A stretch of DNA of 64,000 nucleotides from Streptomyces alanosinicus. Its GTDB lineage: Bacteria > Actinomycetota > Actinomycetes > Streptomycetales > Streptomycetaceae. Location of the stretch: positions 62,001 to 126,000 of the forward strand of contig NZ_BMVG01000017.1 of the NCBI RefSeq assembly GCF_014650595.1. The letters are read 5' to 3'. Shown here piece by piece: positions 60,785 through 64,000 of the stretch. Made by a program: the position numbers and the translations under genes. The stretch's first letter is position 1, and every line of letters starts with the position of its first letter. Under the pieces are notes generated by a model that saw nothing but the letters and a program-made list of their open reading frames with translations, was not told where the DNA came from and made no database searches.

Positions 60785-62956
60785 TCAGGGCATGGAGGTC
60801 AGCAGGACGTAGCCGACCGCGCAGAGCAGGACGAGGACGAGCGCGGTCACGAAGAACACGCTCACACCGTCGAGTTGGCCGAGGCCCGCGAATCTGCCGA
60901 CGTGGTCGTCCGACGGAGGCGGCGGGCCGTCACTGGTGGCGGGGCCGGGCGAACCCCAGCCCGGCCGGCGGGCCGGGGCGGAGGTGTCCCGCCGCGAGGG
61001 GTCCGGGACGACACCGCCGCCGGTCTCGCGCGCGGCCGTGGGGTGCGCCCACTCGGTGTGTGCCCACTCTGTGTGCGCCGGTGCGCGGGTGCCCGCGAGC
61101 GAGGGGCGCGGCGGGCTCGGATACGGCTGGGACGAGCCCTCCATCGACGAGGCGGCGGCCGGGTACGGGGCGGCCGGCCAGGGATACGTGGTGGGTCTGC
61201 CGGGCACCGGGCCGCCCGGATACCGTCCATGGCCGGTTCCCGGGCCGGGGCCGAGATAGCCGTGGTCGTGGAGGAACTGCTCCGACAGCTCATGGCGGAC
61301 CGGCTGTTCGGCCGCGCCGTCCGCGGCCAGTTCCAGCGCGGCGGCGTACAGCCCGAGCGGCGCCCGGACGCCGGCGTGCCGGACCAGGGCCTCGGCCGCC
61401 GCGCGGTCCAGCCGGGGGCCGTGCGCGGCGAGCAGCAGCAGACGGAAGCAGTCGACCTCCTTCGCCCGGTCGTCACCGGCGATCCGGTCCACCTGGTCGA
61501 GCAGCAGACCGCGCTCGTACCACCGGCGTGCCGCGGCCGGGCTCTGGCCGGCGTCGCCGAGATGGCGCAGCACCAGGTGCATGGCCCGCGGGTAGTGGCC
61601 GGCATGGCGCTCGACGAGGTCCAGCAGCTCGTCCGCCGGGCTGGCGGCGAGGAGATCGGTGTGGTCCAGGGCATCGGCGGGCATGCGCAGCGCCAGGGCC
61701 ACGATCAGCAGCCGCCGGTGCCCGGGCCGGCTCAGATCCAGGCCGCCCTCCGGCACCTGGCGGCCGAAGACCCTGGCCACCACCGCCGGCTCCGGCTCCG
61801 CGTCCCGTGTCGCCTCCACCACCGCGTCGCCCGCCTGCCCGGCCAGGCAGGCCTGTACGGCCTCGGCCAGCAGCAGGTCCCGTAGCTCGCGATGGCGCAC
61901 GGCCCGCTGCTCCGTGCTGCGCCAGCGGCGCAGCGCCGCGATGAGCCACGGCTCGGGCTGGCGCCGCAACTCGCCGACGAGGTCCATCCGTTCGGACATC
62001 AGGACATCGCGTTCGGCGGCCCGCCGCAGCAGGTCGTCGTCGAGGAAGATGTCCAGCCGCACCCGGGGATCGGCGATCCGGCCGTCGACGACCGGCACCG
62101 ACCGCCGCCAGAGTGTCACGTCGTCCGCGTCCCGCAGCGGATGCCGCGGCCGGATCCGCTCCAGCGCCGCGTGCCCGGTCTCCCGGTACAGCTCGACCAG
62201 CTGGGCGGCGAACCGGGCGGTGTCCGAGTCGGCGGGCGGCTCGGTCACATCGACGCGCCGGCGCTGGTTGATGTACATCGACTGGGGCGGGCGGGCGGTG
62301 AGGAACACCACCCGCGGCTGATGGCTGCCCTTGTCGGTGGACTCGCGGCTCGCGAAGGTCCACGGCCGGCCGGCGACGGGCCCGGCGATGTCGAGCAGGG
62401 CCGCCATCGTCGGCAGGGCGAGCTGCGGCCGGGTGATGACGCTGAAATCCTCGGCGGGCTCGGCGAGCACCTGGGCGAGGAGCGCGGTGAGCTGCTCGTC
62501 GGGGACCTCGGCCACCCGCTCGCGCAGCGCGGCCAGTCCGGGCCGCGCCGCCTGTCCGAGGTCGTCGAGGTCGAGCGGGGCGAGGCCGGCCCCGGTGCCG
62601 TCCGGTTCGCGGTCCCGCCAGCCCGGCCAGTCGTGCAGTCCGAGGGCGAGCCGGGCGTCGATCGTCAGCGGATCGCCGACCAGGACATGGGTCAGGGTGG
62701 CACCGCCGCGCCCGTGGGGGTTGCGGGAGGGCAGCTTGCGCAGCACGGCCGCCTCGTCGTCGAAGACCAGGTGGACGAGGCTGGCCGTCTCCTCGGGCTG
62801 CTCGCCCTGGCCGTCCTGGGTGGCCCAGACGTACTGGAGCCGCTTGGCCCAGCGGTCGATGGTGCGCACCCCGGAGTGGGCGACCGGGCGGACCCCGGCG
62901 TTGCCTTCGTGGTCCCGTTCGGCCCAGCCGAAGAGGATCTGGTCGACCGTCGTCAT
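60785..62956 (-). CDS. GTPase-associated protein 1 (GAP1)-like protein with C-terminal TM anchor
   Basis: 723 residues. N-terminal part begins QILFGWAERDHEGNAGVRPVAHS and QYVWATQDG, the style of the GAP1 N domain found next to bacterial TRAFAC GTPases. A helical middle (RRQPEPWLIAALRRWRSTEQRA) is followed by a Pro-rich linker of about 120 residues and one membrane helix (VSVFFVTALVLVLLCAVGYVLL). It overlaps the GTPase gene by 4 bp (ATGA) with GGGAG ahead of ATG 62956. Probably the effector or scaffold regulated by the GTPase. A repeat AHTEW occurs twice in the linker. Confidence 0.82.
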   Translation of the reverse strand: MTTVDQILFGWAERDHEGNAGVRPVAHSGVRTIDRWAKRLQYVWATQDGQGEQPEETASLVHLVFDDEAAVLRKLPSRNPHGRGGATLTHVLVGDPLTIDARLALGLHDWPGWRDREPDGTGAGLAPLDLDDLGQAARPGLAALRERVAEVPDEQLTALLAQVLAEPAEDFSVITRPQLALPTMAALLDIAGPVAGRPWTFASRESTDKGSHQPRVVFLTARPPQSMYINQRRRVDVTEPPADSDTARFAAQLVELYRETGHAALERIRPRHPLRDADDVTLWRRSVPVVDGRIADPRVRLDIFLDDDLLRRAAERDVLMSERMDLVGELRRQPEPWLIAALRRWRSTEQRAVRHRELRDLLLAEAVQACLAGQAGDAVVEATRDAEPEPAVVARVFGRQVPEGGLDLSRPGHRRLLIVALALRMPADALDHTDLLAASPADELLDLVERHAGHYPRAMHLVLRHLGDAGQSPAAARRWYERGLLLDQVDRIAGDDRAKEVDCFRLLLLAAHGPRLDRAAAEALVRHAGVRAPLGLYAAALELAADGAAEQPVRHELSEQFLHDHGYLGPGPGTGHGRYPGGPVPGRPTTYPWPAAPYPAAASSMEGSSQPYPSPPRPSLAGTRAPAHTEWAHTEWAHPTAARETGGGVVPDPSRRDTSAPARRPGWGSPGPATSDGPPPPSDDHVGRFAGLGQLDGVSVFFVTALVLVLLCAVGYVLLTSMP

Positions 62957-64000
62957 CGGACAGCTCCCTGGCCGAGGTCGGTGGGGCCGAGGACCCCGCA
63001 CATGGCGAAGAGGGCGAGCATGGGTTTCAGGGTCCGGCGGGGCGCGAAACTCCCGTGCGGGGAGCGCTGGACGCCGTCCGTCTCGACCGCCTTGTGCCCG
63101 GTCGCGGTGGCGAAGTGCAGCGTGGAGCGGGCGCAGCGCACGAACGGGGCGAGCCAGCCGCGGGCGCCGCGCGAGCTGAGGAAGGCATAGGCGTCCTCGC
63201 TCTCCTCCTCCACGGTGGCGAGCTGCAGTTCCTCGTCGGGGGCGGCGTTCTGGAACCAGCGGTCGACGAGCGGCTCGTGGTGGCGCAGCAGATCGCACTT
63301 GCCGACCACGACGGCGGCCGGCAGCGGCAGGAACTGGGAGCCGTCGACCCCGCGCAGCTGCCCGATCTTGTCCAGTACGACACTGAAGGACGGGTCGCCG
63401 AAGACGCCGCCCGTGGCCGTGGTCAGGCCGCGGATCCGGGTCGGGTCGACCACGAAGACCAGCGCGCTGACCGCACCGAGGAACGGCACCTCGGCATCGT
63501 GGTCGGCGAGCCACTCGCCGGAGACGTCGAAGAAGGCGACGGCGAAGCTGCGTCCCGTGTTGCTGTTGTGGATCCACAGGGCGTCGGTGAACTCCGGTGG
63601 CTGGGCCGGGGTGCCGGCCAGTCCCTGGCCCTGGTCCAGGAAGGGGCGGACGACGTCCCTCAGATAGCGCTGGTGCAGTTTGAGGTCGAGCCCGCCGACG
63701 ACCAGGCCGAGGCGGGCCATCCGGTCGACGTCGGAGAGCATGCCGAGCATGGCGGCGAGCAGATGGCTCTTGCCGGCCGCGGACTCGCCGACCACGCCGA
63801 TGACCAGCGGCTCGCCGAAGTCGCCGTAGCGGCCGGGCAGGACGTGCGGCTCGCCGCCGCCGGCGCACAGCCGATAGGCGTCGAGCCGGCGGTAGTTCCA
63901 ACGGACCTCGTCCTCGCCGTCGCGCCGGACGAGCTGTTCGGGCCGGCCGTCGGCGTTGAGCGTCACGGTCTCGGCCCGCTCCCAGTCGACCGTGTCGAGG
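62953..64000 (-). CDS. TRAFAC-clade GTPase, partial at the right edge
   Basis: At least 349 codons, open through the right edge; the sequence LDTVDWERAETVTLNADG upstream of the apparent GTG 63966 reads as genuine coding, so the true start is outside. P-loop GVVGESAAGKSHLLAAM, Walker B FFDVSGEW, and VVVGKCDLL as the NKxD-like base-recognition motif. The C-terminal end is a helical segment (LKPMLALFAMCGV). These features are those of TRAFAC GTPases that accompany GAP1 proteins, which are thought to belong to NTP-dependent conflict or signalling systems. Start of the four-gene operon or close to it. Confidence 0.85.
   Translation of the reverse strand, partial: LDTVDWERAETVTLNADGRPEQLVRRDGEDEVRWNYRRLDAYRLCAGGGEPHVLPGRYGDFGEPLVIGVVGESAAGKSHLLAAMLGMLSDVDRMARLGLVVGGLDLKLHQRYLRDVVRPFLDQGQGLAGTPAQPPEFTDALWIHNSNTGRSFAVAFFDVSGEWLADHDAEVPFLGAVSALVFVVDPTRIRGLTTATGGVFGDPSFSVVLDKIGQLRGVDGSQFLPLPAAVVVGKCDLLRHHEPLVDRWFQNAAPDEELQLATVEEESEDAYAFLSSRGARGWLAPFVRCARSTLHFATATGHKAVETDGVQRSPHGSFAPRRTLKPMLALFAMCGVLGPTDLGQGAVR

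Overview
The window is high-GC actinobacterial DNA, most probably from a Streptomyces chromosome. Signs of this are frequent GTG starts, ATGA/GTGA stop-start overlaps, near-exclusive G/C third codon positions, a cyclopropane of typical families (DHA2 exporters, CHAT protein, LAL-like LuxR, TRAFAC GTPase module, monomeric isocitrate dehydrogenase, secreted GH18) and DasR-type and SoxR-type operator sequences. No ribosomal RNA, no complete tRNA and no CRISPR array is seen.

Layout. 1-1.76 kb: mobile-element debris (group II intron reverse transcriptase remnant running off the left edge, broken IS110-type transposase, 3' half of tRNA-Pro(GGG) with its terminator, which looks like an integration scar). 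1.9-5.0 kb: TetR regulator, divergent DHA2 efflux pump with two palindromic operators, and an SDR. 5.1-12.4 kb: hydroxyproline catabolic locus on the minus strand (three-part D-hydroxyproline dehydrogenase, deaminase, epimerase, FCD-type GntR regulator, permease); the last enzyme, ketoglutarate semialdehyde dehydrogenase, is not in view. 12.5-19.4 kb: organosulfur scavenging locus on the plus strand (Xi-class GST, polar amino acid type permease and binding protein, two flavin monooxygenases), punctuated by three short leader peptides that share a D-L-x-R-V core and a cysteine near the end.

19.5-27.8 kb: a metzincin-like protease whose catalytic Glu is replaced by Ala, a LuxR-type ATPase regulator, and a divergent module of a TPR-CHAT caspase-like protein against a cytosolic subtilase, an ECF-like sigma factor and a coupled unknown protein. 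27.8-38.0 kb: mostly metabolic single genes (P450, N-formylglutamate amidohydrolase, icd, M1 aminopeptidase, MscS channel, amino acid permease, conserved unknown). 38.3-42.5 kb: FGGY kinase with two flavoproteins resembling a GlpK-GlpA-GlpB set. 42.5-48.6 kb: six-gene, overlapping minus-strand operon (KAS III, two related GT2 enzymes, an adenylate-forming ligase, P450, extended SDR) that looks like an unassigned natural product pathway.

48.7-53.1 kb: small unknown, crotonase, YbhN-like membrane protein, and an ABC exporter behind a SoxR-type promoter. 53.2-59.0 kb: secreted GH18 enzyme with a DasR-like operator, a ricin/beta-helix secreted protein and a GH65 phosphorylase-type enzyme. 59.0-64.0 kb: TRAFAC-type GTPase (cut by the right edge), a large GAP1-like partner with a C-terminal membrane anchor, a two-TM helical protein and a small single-TM protein with an Asp in its membrane helix.

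The parts most likely to be undescribed are the triple leader-peptide sulfur locus, the CHAT/subtilase/sigma module, the six-gene KAS III-ligase-GT2 operon and the GTPase-membrane module. A recurrent oddity is the presence of 10-24 bp minisatellites at gene ends and in leaders across 7-17 kb and at 38 kb.
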